Assembly (NCBI GenBank): GCA_045649105.1
Contig: JAZRPG010000003.1
Coordinates: 1 to 17,771, forward strand
DNA from: JAZRPG01 sp045649105
GTDB lineage: Bacteria; Bacillota; Clostridia; Oscillospirales; JAAYXM01
Length of the DNA: 17,771 bases
Direction: 5' to 3'
Shown here: one piece after another, positions 1 to 6,534 of the stretch
Layout: every line of letters starts with the position of its first letter
Numbering within the stretch: position 1 is the first letter of the stretch
Notes under the pieces: generated by a model
Seen by the model: only the letters and a program-made list of their open reading frames with translations
Told to the model about the DNA's origin: nothing
Databases searched by the model: none
Translations under genes and position numbers: made by a program

Positions 1-1
1 G

Positions 2-202
2 AAAATAGGTTTTGGAGAAACAGTAACCGAGATAAAAACAAGCGAGTCGGGTGATTTGATAATTCTCATGACAAACGGTTTCTTCATTCTTGCGCTTCCT
101 TATCGGGAGTATGACGGTGAGGCGTGGAGATTCTTTGAAACTGTGAATGACGACAATCATTTGGTTGTCCTAAATCCGGGAATTTTGCAAGGTGAAGACT
201 AA
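2..202 (+). CDS. 3' end of an unrecognised gene (partial)
   Basis: An open frame enters from the left edge and runs for 66 codons to TAA at 200-202. The start lies outside the window. The peptide is mixed hydrophobic and acidic (it includes LIILMTNGFFILALP and ends NPGILQGED) and has no motif I recognise. A strong terminator begins 17 bases after the stop, which supports a real gene end. No function is proposed. Confidence 0.55.
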   Translation, partial: KIGFGETVTEIKTSESGDLIILMTNGFFILALPYREYDGEAWRFFETVNDDNHLVVLNPGILQGED

Positions 203-218
203 AAAAACTAAGCCGGGC

Positions 219-253
219 GGAGCAGGGGGGATATCCCTCCTGCTCCGTTTTCC
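219..253 (+). terminator. Intrinsic terminator after the left-edge gene
   Basis: GGAGCAGG at 219-226 pairs with CCTGCTCC at 239-246. The stem continues through G-C pairs and one G-T pair to a four-base ATAT loop, giving about 12 bp, and is followed by GTTTTCCTT. It sits just after the stop codon at 200-202. Confidence 0.85.
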
Positions 254-265
254 TTGTATAAAGAA

Positions 266-288
266 AACCACGCGATAGTCGCGTGGTT
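266..288. repeat. Left-end hairpin of the IS200-like element
   Basis: AACCACGCGA and TCGCGTGGTT form a perfect 10-bp inverted repeat around TAG. Its position about 100 bases upstream of the transposase start fits the left-end hairpin of IS200/IS605 elements. Confidence 0.7.
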
Positions 289-320
289 CAAAAGAGGCTA
301 TTGACGATGAACAGGAAAAA

Positions 321-377
321 CCTCCATTGTGTTAGAATAAAGATGACATGCCAGTCAAAATAAAAACACAAAGGAGG
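321..377 (+). promoter_or_regulatory. Leader stem that can mask the transposase ribosome binding site
   Basis: Bases 321-333 (CCTCCATTGTGTT) are complementary to 365-377 (AACACAAAGGAGG) with one mismatch in 13. The 3' arm contains the Shine-Dalgarno sequence of the transposase. A stem this long would hide the ribosome binding site. IS200 of enterobacteria is known to repress its transposase with a 5' leader structure of this kind. Whether the transcript starts upstream of 321 was not established. Confidence 0.6.
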
Positions 378-385
378 ATTTATCT

Positions 386-855
386 ATGAAAAAAGAAGCC
401 ATAGACACAAATAGTTTAGCACATACAAAATGCAATTGCAAATGGCATATAGTGTTTGCGCCAAAATACAGACGCAAAGTATTTTTTGAAGAAAAGAGAG
501 GAGAGATACGCGAAATTTTACGAAAACTATGCCAATGGAAAGGTGTAGACATAATAGAAGGAGAAGTGTGCCCAGGCCATATACATATGTTGGTAAGTAT
601 CCCACCAAAAATGAGCGTTTCCGGATTTATGGGATATCTGAAAGGAAAGAGTTCGCTACTAATGTTTCAGAAATGGGAAAATATGAAGTTTGCATACCGA
701 AACCGCGAATTTTGGTGTAAGGGATATTATGTTGATACCGCGGGAAAAACACAAAAGCAATAAAGGAATACATATCGAATCAATTAAAAGTTGACAAATA
801 AAGTGACCAGTTAAGTATGTACGACCCGCGGGACCCATTTATGGGTAAAAAGTAA
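386..855 (+). pseudogene. tnpA: IS200-type Y1 transposase, frameshifted and with a premature stop
   Basis: The gene begins at ATG 386, seven bases after AAGGAGGA. It reads 125 codons with clear family features: CKWHIVFAPKYRRKVFFEE near the N-terminus, the metal-binding HUH-type motif in GHIHMLVSIPP, and the GYLKGKSS and NREFWCKGYYV segments. At about 745-749 the frame is lost by one base and stops at 761-763. The -1 frame continues NTKAIKEYISNQLKVDK, which holds the expected catalytic tyrosine (KEYISNQ), to TAA 799-801. Beyond that stop the same frame reads SDQLSMYDPRDPFMGKK to 853-855, which is the usual family C-terminus. Two lesions indicate a dying copy. The break does fall at GGGAAAA, a possible -1 slippery site. 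Single-strand transposition activity is unlikely without recoding. Confidence 0.85.
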
Positions 856-924
856 CAGTTGCGTGGCTGGCGGGCCAATCTCAAACGCACTTGTGCGTGC
901 CAGTATCAGTTAAGGGCTATGCCC
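825..924. repeat. Right-end hairpin cluster of the IS200-like element
   Basis: Four short inverted repeats are packed here: CCCGCGGG (825-832), ACCCAT-TT-ATGGGT (833-846), ACGCAC-TT-GTGCGT (885-898, which can be enclosed by CTGGC 866-870 with GCCAG 899-903) and GGGC-TAT-GCCC (914-924). The last is the best candidate for the right-end hairpin recognised by the Y1 transposase. The first two overlap the former end of the coding frame. Confidence 0.5.
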
Positions 925-936
925 GAAAATGAAATA

Positions 937-955
937 CCCCCCGTTATCCGGGGGG
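937..955 (-). terminator. Terminator of the PfoR/EIIC-like gene
   Basis: CCCCCCG (937-943) pairs with CGGGGGG (949-955), giving a 7-bp stem. Read on the minus strand it lies 19 bases after the stop of the EIIC-like gene and is followed by a T-rich stretch (TATTTCATTTT). It also separates that gene from the insertion element. Confidence 0.75.
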
Positions 956-974
956 ATCATTATTGTTATGTAAA

Positions 975-2018
975 TTACAGGTCGAGTTTTAAGTCTCCAT
1001 CCTTTATCTTTCCGAGGCGTTTGAGAATTATGTAGAACACATATGTAAGAACGGCGGGAAGGATAAAGTGAAGAATCAGGATGCTTACAAGTACGGGCAG
1101 AGAGAAACCCATGTCGGTAAATGTGTTTATCTGGCCGACAAGTCCGCTTGTGCCCATTCCGGCGCCTGCCGGGTTGTTCGTCATCTTGAAAACGAGTGTG
1201 GAGAGCGGGCCGAGCACTGCGGAGGAGAGAATCGGCGGGACGATAGTCCACATATTCTTTAAAATGTTCGGTACCTGAAGCATAGATGTTCCGAGTCCCT
1301 GTGCGACAAAACCACCGAAGCGGTTTTCGCGGTAGCTCATAACGGCAAAGCCTATCATCTGTGCGGAGCAGCCGACGGTCGCCGCGCCTGCGGCAAGTCC
1401 GCTGAGATTGAGCGCAACTGCGAGTGCCGCGCTTGAGATAGGAGCGGTGAGGACGACGCCCATAACAACGGAAATAATTATGCCCATAAGGAACGGCTGA
1501 AGCTCCGTTGCACGCATGATTATTTCGCCGAGTCCCGTCATAAGAAGTCCGACGAGAGGCGCGACTGTCTTTCCGGCGAGGAAGCCCATAATAAGAGTCG
1601 TTGCCGGTGTTACGATTATATCAAGTTTTGTTTCTTTGGATACTGCCTTTCCGAATTCACAGGCGATTGCAGCAGTGATGAAAGCGCCCGCAGGGCCGCC
1701 GTTTCCGGCTGCGCCGACCATACCGGTTATTATGCTGCAGAAGGCGACAAGCGGAGGAGCGCCGAGCGCGTATGCAACGGCAACGCCGATTCCTGCGCCC
1801 ATGTACTGCATTGCGATTCCGCCCAGTTCAACGAGCCAGGTTGATATGGTGTTCTCGCCGAAAAGGTTCGCGGTCTGCTGACCGAGTGTCTTAATTATAA
1901 GTCCGATGATTAGTGTGGAAAAAAGGCCGAGAGCCATGTAGCTCAGCGCGTCAAGACCGTAGCGTTTAGCTGAAAAAACGATGTTCTTGCGCTCGAGAAA
2001 GGCTTTTAGCTTTTTCAA
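975..2018 (-). CDS. PfoR / EIIC_2-family membrane protein
   Basis: This 347-residue, strongly hydrophobic protein has many glycine- and alanine-rich membrane segments. It resembles the PTS_EIIC_2 family, which includes PfoR, the perfringolysin O regulator of Clostridium perfringens. Visible stretches include GAGIGVAVAYALGAPPLVAF, MVGAAGNGGPAGAFITAAIA and TNNPAGAGMGTSGLVGQ, which look like re-entrant EIIC-type loops. No EIIA or EIIB domain is attached, and no PTS partner is nearby. The start is TTG at 2016-2018, eight bases after a GGGGG ribosome binding site (2027-2031). The gene stands alone, is divergent from the methyltransferase, and ends at a strong terminator. Substrate is unknown and sugar transport is not proven. 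A regulatory role as in PfoR is possible, but no toxin gene is in the window. Confidence 0.8.
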   Translation of the reverse strand: MKKLKAFLERKNIVFSAKRYGLDALSYMALGLFSTLIIGLIIKTLGQQTANLFGENTISTWLVELGGIAMQYMGAGIGVAVAYALGAPPLVAFCSIITGMVGAAGNGGPAGAFITAAIACEFGKAVSKETKLDIIVTPATTLIMGFLAGKTVAPLVGLLMTGLGEIIMRATELQPFLMGIIISVVMGVVLTAPISSAALAVALNLSGLAAGAATVGCSAQMIGFAVMSYRENRFGGFVAQGLGTSMLQVPNILKNMWTIVPPILSSAVLGPLSTLVFKMTNNPAGAGMGTSGLVGQINTFTDMGFSLPVLVSILILHFILPAVLTYVFYIILKRLGKIKDGDLKLDL

Positions 2019-2090
2019 GTGGAATACCCCCTACAGATTATTAGGGATATTCTACCACACAAGGAACAAAAAGGGAAGAAGAAAAAAGAA

Positions 2091-2112
2091 ATTTCGTCAT
2101 ATTTGACGAAAT
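2091..2112. promoter_or_regulatory. Palindrome in the divergent EIIC-like/methyltransferase intergenic region
   Basis: ATTTCGTCA (2091-2099) and TGACGAAAT (2104-2112) form a perfect 9-bp inverted repeat around TATT. It lies between the two divergent genes, 52 bases upstream of the methyltransferase -35 box. It could be an operator. Read on the minus strand it is followed by a T-rich run, so a weak attenuator in the EIIC-like leader is the alternative. Confidence 0.4.
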
Positions 2113-2163
2113 AAAACATAGAAGCTCCGGAATTTAAAATAAAGTGACAGATGCTGCGGATAC

Positions 2164-2192
2164 TTGAAATCCCGTTCCGGATACTGTATTAT
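2164..2192 (+). promoter_or_regulatory. Promoter of the methyltransferase gene
   Basis: TTGAAA at 2164-2169 and TATTAT at 2187-2192 are separated by exactly 17 bases. The implied transcript start near 2199 rules out an upstream in-frame ATG at 2151 as the protein start. Confidence 0.7.
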
Positions 2193-2222
2193 ATAGATAT
2201 AATTATAATGGGGGCATGTAAA

Positions 2223-3020
2223 ATGATAATAGTAGGAGAAAAGCTTAACAGCTCAATTCCGTCTGTTCTGCGTGCTTTTGAGGCACGCGATGAAAAACTC
2301 GTTAAGGAAATTGCAGAGAAACAATGCCGCGGCGGCGCGGAGTATCTTGATGTCAATGCGGCGGCATGTATGGATGCGGAGCTTGATACACTCCTGTGGG
2401 TGGTAAATACGGTTTCAGATATCCCCGGCGTAAAGTTTATGATTGACTCGCCGAGTGCGGAGGTTGTGGACGCCGCGCTGTCAAAGCTTTCGCTTTCTGA
2501 TGTTATAGTCAATTCCGCAACGCTTGAAAGCGAGCGTTTTGATAAAATGATGGAGGTTGTCGCGAAGCATAAGACGCGCATTGTAGCGCTTCCGATAGAT
2601 GACAGCGGCATACCTCAGGAAGCGGAAGCGAGGTTTGCACTTGCCTCAAGAATTATCGAGAAAATCCGCACATACGGCGTTGCAGACAGCGATATTTTCC
2701 TTGATGTGCTTATCCAGACGCTCGGTACGGACAGTCTGTGCGGTGCAGCGGCGCTTGAAACGATTCGCCTTGTGCGCCGTGAATTTCCGGAGGTACATAT
2801 AACGGGCGGTCTTTCCAACGTGTCTTTCGGGCTTCCGAAACGCGCGGTGCTTAACGGAGCATTTCTGACTGCCGCAATAACCTGCGGACTTGATTCTGCA
2901 ATTATGGACAGTGCAAATGATGACCTTCGCATGACGATGCGTGCGGCACTCCTTGCAAACGGTCTCGATGAATATTGCATGGACTATCTTGATTGCTACA
3001 GAGATATTTACGGCGAGTAG
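2223..3020 (+). CDS. Methyltetrahydrofolate-corrinoid methyltransferase (AcsE-like, pterin-binding)
   Basis: This 265-residue protein is a single pterin-binding TIM barrel, the fold shared by dihydropteroate synthase and methyltetrahydrofolate:corrinoid methyltransferases such as AcsE. It begins MIIVGEKLNSSI, like AcsE. The pterin-contacting positions are present at the expected spacing: Asp75 in MIDSP, Asn97 in VNSAT, Asp161 in FLDV and Asn199 in GGLSNVSFG. The last is the asparagine that contacts the pterin N5 in AcsE. It would pass a methyl group from methyl-tetrahydrofolate to a cobalamin cofactor in the cytoplasm. Start ATG 2223 is chosen because it follows GGGGG by eight bases and lies after the promoter. 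No corrinoid protein or other Wood-Ljungdahl gene is in the window, so the methyl acceptor is unknown. YibE/F follows 32 bases later. Confidence 0.88.
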   Translation: MIIVGEKLNSSIPSVLRAFEARDEKLVKEIAEKQCRGGAEYLDVNAAACMDAELDTLLWVVNTVSDIPGVKFMIDSPSAEVVDAALSKLSLSDVIVNSATLESERFDKMMEVVAKHKTRIVALPIDDSGIPQEAEARFALASRIIEKIRTYGVADSDIFLDVLIQTLGTDSLCGAAALETIRLVRREFPEVHITGGLSNVSFGLPKRAVLNGAFLTAAITCGLDSAIMDSANDDLRMTMRAALLANGLDEYCMDYLDCYRDIYGE

Positions 3021-3052
3021 ACAAAAATTAAATTGAATCGGAGGGTTCATGC

Positions 3053-4243
3053 ATGAAAAAACCATCGCGCCTCGGAATAATTATATATGTCGCAACGGTT
3101 ATTATTTCAGCAATATTTGTTTTTGCAGGCAACAGAATATGCATGCCTGAGATTTTTGACAACAGCGATGAGGAGTACTATCGCGCAAAGGTGCTCGAGG
3201 TGGGTGAGACGAAGGTTGAGGAATTCAGCCTTGATGATGGCGCGACAACGGTTACGAATAAGAACATATTATTCACAGCGCTTATAAAGAGCGGGCCGTA
3301 TAAGGGTGAGAGCATAACCTGCGTTCAGAGCGTTGACTCGATGTATGCGTACCAGCCGCGTGATGTAAAGGCGGGCGACAGCGTGCTTGTATCGCTCCCT
3401 GGGTACGAAATAGAGGGCTCGGACGCGGACTGGATATTTATCGAGCACAACAGAATGGGCACTATATATCTGATGTGCGGCATGTTCCTGCTCCTTATCC
3501 TGCTGATAGGCCGATTAAAGGGGCTGTCTACTATAATTTCGCTCATGTTTACGGTCCTTGCGATATTCCTTGTATATATCCCCGCGATACTTAAGGGGTT
3601 TAATGTCTATATTATGACGCTCATTGTCGGCATATTCATAATCTTTATGAGCCTTATAATAATAAACGGGTGGAATAAAAAGACGCTGTGCGCAATAGTC
3701 GGAAATATAATCGGCGTTGCGGTGTCAGGGGTTCTTGCGCATATTATGAGCCGTGCATTCGGGCTGACGGGCATTGTCGATGAGGACTATGTCCTGCTTA
3801 CGCTTATGGATACGCCGATTGACCTGAAGGCAATTGTTTGGGGCGGTGTGCTTATCGGCTCACTCGGTGCAATCATGGATATAGCGATGTCTATTGCCTC
3901 GGCGATGAAGGAGTTAAACGATACAATGCGCGATAAGACATTTGTGCGTATGCTGAAATCCGGCATGAACATCGGCCGCGATGCAATCGGCACGATGACA
4001 AATACGCTCATACTTGCATATATCGGCGGCGCGCTTGCAACCGTGCTTCTCCTTGTCGCGTATAATAAAAACATACTTTATCTGTTTAATATGGAGATGA
4101 TTATTGCAGAGCTGCTTTCTGCCATTGTGGGAAGTATGGGTATCCTCGCGGCAGTGCCCGCTACCGCGCTCTTCTCTGCATATGTATATAACAGAAAGAA
4201 GGACAGAGAAATTCAGGATACCCTCCTGACAAATTCTGATTAA
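3053..4243 (+). CDS. YibE/F family membrane protein
   Basis: This 396-residue membrane protein has the YibE/F layout: one N-terminal membrane helix (about 7-27), an extracytoplasmic domain of about 110 residues rich in acidic and polar residues, then a bundle of about six to seven hydrophobic helices from about residue 137. Typical family stretches include GGVLIGSLGAIMDIAMSIAS and GRDAIGTMTNTLILAYIGG. The function of the family is unknown and transport has been suggested. ATG 3053 follows GGAGGG (3040-3045) by seven bases. It is probably co-transcribed with the methyltransferase. Its stop codon interlocks with the stop of the convergent ACT gene. Confidence 0.88.
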   Translation: MKKPSRLGIIIYVATVIISAIFVFAGNRICMPEIFDNSDEEYYRAKVLEVGETKVEEFSLDDGATTVTNKNILFTALIKSGPYKGESITCVQSVDSMYAYQPRDVKAGDSVLVSLPGYEIEGSDADWIFIEHNRMGTIYLMCGMFLLLILLIGRLKGLSTIISLMFTVLAIFLVYIPAILKGFNVYIMTLIVGIFIIFMSLIIINGWNKKTLCAIVGNIIGVAVSGVLAHIMSRAFGLTGIVDEDYVLLTLMDTPIDLKAIVWGGVLIGSLGAIMDIAMSIASAMKELNDTMRDKTFVRMLKSGMNIGRDAIGTMTNTLILAYIGGALATVLLLVAYNKNILYLFNMEMIIAELLSAIVGSMGILAAVPATALFSAYVYNRKKDREIQDTLLTNSD

Positions 4244-4671
4244 AGCTTATTGATATCTGCTTCTGTTATGAGCTTAAACCCTGCATTTGTAAGCGATGCT
4301 TCTGCAGCCTCGTTGTTTTCGACTCTTAAAACGACATAAGCGTGCTTTTCTGTACGGGCCATAAATGCATAGAGATATTCAACATTGATGTCTGCTTTAT
4401 CAAGGACATTAAGTGCTGCCGTGAGCTTGCCCGGATCATCGCCGATTTTGACACCGACAACATCAACTACCTTAATAAGATAGCCGTGTTCTCCAAGCAC
4501 TTTTTCCGCTGCGCTCTCGTCATTCACGATAAGGCGGAGAATGCCGAAATCTTCTGTTTCAGCAATGGAAAGCGCTCTCATGTTAATGCTGTTTTTGGCA
4601 AGAATATCTGTTACCGCAACGATTGTGCCTTTTCTGTTCGGAACAAAAACCGTTAACTGTTTAATAGCCAT
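4240..4671 (-). CDS. Tandem ACT-domain amino-acid-binding protein
   Basis: This 143-residue protein consists of two ACT domains, about 3-68 and 69-138. Each opens with the usual beta strand and ligand loop (VFVPNRKGTIVAVTDIL and GVKIGDDPGKLTAALNVL). ACT domains bind amino acids and usually act as allosteric sensors. No catalytic domain is attached. Stand-alone ACT pairs next to phenylacetate-CoA ligase genes are a recurring arrangement in anaerobes, often near indolepyruvate oxidoreductase genes, which are not in this window. It starts 18 bases after the ligase stop, with AAAGGGG as ribosome binding site, so it should share the ligase's T-box control. Phenylalanine or another aromatic amino acid is the likely ligand by inference. 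Confidence 0.88.
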   Translation of the reverse strand: MAIKQLTVFVPNRKGTIVAVTDILAKNSINMRALSIAETEDFGILRLIVNDESAAEKVLGEHGYLIKVVDVVGVKIGDDPGKLTAALNVLDKADINVEYLYAFMARTEKHAYVVLRVENNEAAEASLTNAGFKLITEADINKL

Positions 4672-4689
4672 TTTTTTATATCCCCTTTC

Positions 4690-5997
4690 TTAAATCAGCT
4701 TGCGCTTGTCAATTACACGGACGGCTTTGCCTTCGCTTCTTGTAATGGTTTTCGGTGCTACAAGATGTACTGCCGGGTTAATACCGAGCATTGTTTTCAT
4801 GGCATTTGCAAGAGCTTTTTCCATCGCAAGGACATCGCTGACTTTGTCGGTAAACTGCTGAGGAGACATTTCGACATTAACTTCAAAGGTATCTGTATTA
4901 TTCGCTCGGTCAACAACAATCTGATAGTTCGGCTGATAGCCTTCGTTGAGGAGGACTGTCTCTATCTGGCTCGGGAAGACATTAACGCCTCTGATAATGA
5001 GCATGTCGTCAGTTCTTCCCATAGGCTTCGCCATTTTAATAAGAGTTCTGCCGCAGGAGCATTTCTCTCTCGAAAGAACACAAATATCTCGTGTTCTGTA
5101 TCGGAGGAGGGGGAATGCTTCTTTGTCTAAAGAAGTGAACACAAGCTCGCCCTTTTCACCTTCAGGGAGGACTTCGCCCGTATCCGGGTCGATAATCTCT
5201 GCGAGGAAGTGGTCTTCGTTAACATGCATACCTGTCTGCTCGCTGCATTCAAAGGCGACACCGGGGCCGCTTGTTTCGGTAAGACCGTATATATCATAAG
5301 CTTTAATACCCAGCGTTTCTTCAATGCCTCTGCGCATTTCCTCTGTCCAGGGCTCAGCGCCGAAGATACCTGCTTTAAGCGGAATATCCTCAGGCTTATA
5401 TCCCTGTTCTTTCAATGTTTCGCCGTTATATGCAGCATAAGAAGGCGTACAGCAAAGGATTGTTGCGCCTAAATCTGTCATAAACTGAATTTGACGCTCG
5501 GTGTTACCGGAGGACATGGGAAGTGTAAGGCAGCCGACCCTGTGGGATCCGCCGTTAAGTCCGGATCCGCCTGTGAAAAGGCCGTAACCGTAAGCAACCT
5601 GGCAAACATCCTTCTTTGTTCCGCCTGCTGCAACGATTGCACGGGCACAGCAGTCTTCCCAGAGATCAATATCATTCTGCGTGTAGAAAGCAACTACGCG
5701 CCTTCCGGTTGTTCCTGATGTGGACTGGATACGGACACAATCCTCAAGAGGCTTTGCAAGCAATCCGTAAGGATATGCATCTCTTAAATCTGCTTTTGAG
5801 AGGAACGGGAGCTTATGTAAATCGCAGATTCCTTTTATATCCTCCGGCTTGACGCCTTTTTCGTCCATAAGATTGCGGTAATAAGGTACATTTTCGTAAA
5901 CATGCTTTACCTGTTTAACTAATTTTTCCGATTGGAGCTTCTTCATTTCGGAAGTCGGCATGGTTTCAATTTCTTTCTGATAGTAATTCTGAGCCAT
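4690..5997 (-). CDS. paaK: Phenylacetate-CoA ligase
   Basis: This 435-residue AMP-forming ligase is the normal length for PaaK. It activates phenylacetate, or a related aryl acetate, to its CoA thioester with ATP. Visible motifs are the phosphate loop STSGTTGRR (92-100), YGLTETSGPG (237-246), RYRTRD (299-304), GRTDDMLIIRGVNVFPSQIE (327-346), which is typical of PaaK, and the C-terminal lysine in SEGKAVRV (424). Start ATG 5997 is preferred over upstream in-frame starts because it gives the family N-terminus and follows AAGGAAGG. That spacing, about 12 bases, is a little long. It is the first gene after a T-box riboswitch with a candidate Phe specifier, and is followed by the ACT gene. A role linked to phenylalanine-derived aryl acids is inferred from this. 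Other aryl acids are possible substrates. Confidence 0.92.
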   Translation of the reverse strand: MAQNYYQKEIETMPTSEMKKLQSEKLVKQVKHVYENVPYYRNLMDEKGVKPEDIKGICDLHKLPFLSKADLRDAYPYGLLAKPLEDCVRIQSTSGTTGRRVVAFYTQNDIDLWEDCCARAIVAAGGTKKDVCQVAYGYGLFTGGSGLNGGSHRVGCLTLPMSSGNTERQIQFMTDLGATILCCTPSYAAYNGETLKEQGYKPEDIPLKAGIFGAEPWTEEMRRGIEETLGIKAYDIYGLTETSGPGVAFECSEQTGMHVNEDHFLAEIIDPDTGEVLPEGEKGELVFTSLDKEAFPLLRYRTRDICVLSREKCSCGRTLIKMAKPMGRTDDMLIIRGVNVFPSQIETVLLNEGYQPNYQIVVDRANNTDTFEVNVEMSPQQFTDKVSDVLAMEKALANAMKTMLGINPAVHLVAPKTITRSEGKAVRVIDKRKLI

Positions 5998-6069
5998 TGT
6001 TTTTCTCATCCTTCCTTTAATTGAGGTTTTCATTGGGAACACAGTTTTGCGTCGGCTCGCTTTTTCAAA

Positions 6070-6368
6070 ATAAAAAACGCCCTCCGCAATCCTTTAAGGA
6101 TACAGAGGACGAAAATATCATTTCCGTGGTACCACCTCAGTTTATCGCTATCTCACGGTAGCGACCTTATCAGGTACTGTCCATACCTTAGTTCTGTGAC
6201 GGGAACTCCCGTTGCCTCCTACTTAAGACTAATCTTGTTCAGTGCACTGCTAACAGAAGGAATTCGAGAAGGACGCCCCATTTGCCTCGCACCGACCGGC
6301 AACTCTCTCCATGTTCTTTCCAACCTACTGGTTTCTGCTCTCTGCATTTGGATGATATTCAATTTATG
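6070..6368 (-). ncRNA. T-box riboswitch, candidate phenylalanine specifier, upstream of paaK
   Basis: On the minus strand the conserved T-box GAGGTGGTACCACGGAA is at 6122-6138. It is followed by a terminator hairpin (CGTCCTC 6105-6111 with GAGGGCG 6078-6084) and a run of Ts (6072-6077). The 5' half has the stem I hallmarks: an AGTA turn, an AG-rich apical region and a GAA-TTC-C specifier loop at 6259-6265. This makes TTC (Phe) the best codon at 6260-6262. Uncharged tRNA would pair with the specifier and the T-box and prevent termination, so paaK and the ACT gene would be expressed when charged tRNA-Phe is scarce. The T-box identity is secure. The specifier was read by eye and is less so. Confidence 0.93.
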
Positions 6369-6374
6369 GCATAT

Positions 6375-6403
6375 ATTATATTACTATATTCCTCAAAAGT
6401 CAA
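6375..6403 (-). promoter_or_regulatory. Promoter of the paaK T-box operon
   Basis: On the minus strand TTGACT (6398-6403) and TATAAT (6375-6380) are separated by exactly 17 bases. The implied transcript start near 6368 gives a leader of about 370 bases before paaK, all of it T-box plus a short linker. Confidence 0.8.
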
Positions 6404-6408
6404 TAATT

Positions 6409-6440
6409 ACAGATAAATTTTATATTTTTATTTTATCTGT
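6409..6440. promoter_or_regulatory. Inverted repeat between the divergent paaK and hydratase promoters
   Basis: ACAGATAAA (6409-6417) and TTTATCTGT (6432-6440) form a perfect 9-bp inverted repeat with a 14-base AT-rich spacer. It lies between the -35 boxes of the two divergent promoters and could be a shared operator. The region is very AT-rich, which raises the chance of coincidence. The rest of the long gap between 5998 and 6534 is the T-box leader and these promoters. Confidence 0.35.
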
Positions 6441-6470
6441 AATAAAACTTTTTGTTTTCTGTGCGTTTTA

Positions 6471-6499
6471 TTGATTTTGCGGACTTTTTGTGATATAAT
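6471..6499 (+). promoter_or_regulatory. Promoter of the MaoC-type hydratase gene
   Basis: TTGATT (6471-6476) and TATAAT (6494-6499) are separated by 17 bases, placing the transcript start near 6506. This is 29 bases upstream of the ATG at 6535. Confidence 0.75.
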
Positions 6500-6534
6500 T
6501 GTTGAGATTTGGAATCAGAAGCGAGGACTTAAAA

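Larger units (their letters stand above)
262..926 (+). mobile_element. IS200-like insertion sequence (IS200/IS605 family), degenerate
   Basis: This is a roughly 665-bp unit with a single Y1-type transposase gene and no tnpB. The left side carries a perfect 10-bp hairpin (266-275 with 279-288, loop TAG). The right side carries several short hairpins: CCCGCGGG at 825-832, ACCCAT/ATGGGT at 833-846, ACGCAC/GTGCGT at 885-898 and GGGC/GCCC at 914-924. Subterminal hairpins instead of terminal inverted repeats are typical of this family, in which the transposase recognises single-stranded hairpin ends. The exact cleavage sites were not determined, so the ends are approximate. The transposase is broken, so the copy is probably immobile unless it is mobilised in trans. 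Confidence 0.8.

Noticed and set aside
1516..1881. Open frame of 121 codons on the plus strand
   Set aside because: It is the antisense shadow of the EIIC-like gene. Its Ala/Pro-rich composition mirrors the Gly/Ala-rich membrane protein.
2091..2125. Palindrome at 2091-2112 as an intrinsic terminator
   Set aside because: The stem has only three G-C pairs and lies in a divergent promoter region with no gene ending there, so a control element is more likely.
2151..2222. Upstream in-frame ATG of the methyltransferase (24 extra codons)
   Set aside because: These bases contain the TTGAAA/TATTAT promoter, and the family N-terminus begins at 2223.
4946..5299. Open frame of 117 codons on the plus strand
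   Set aside because: It is antisense to paaK and has no recognisable domain or ribosome binding site.
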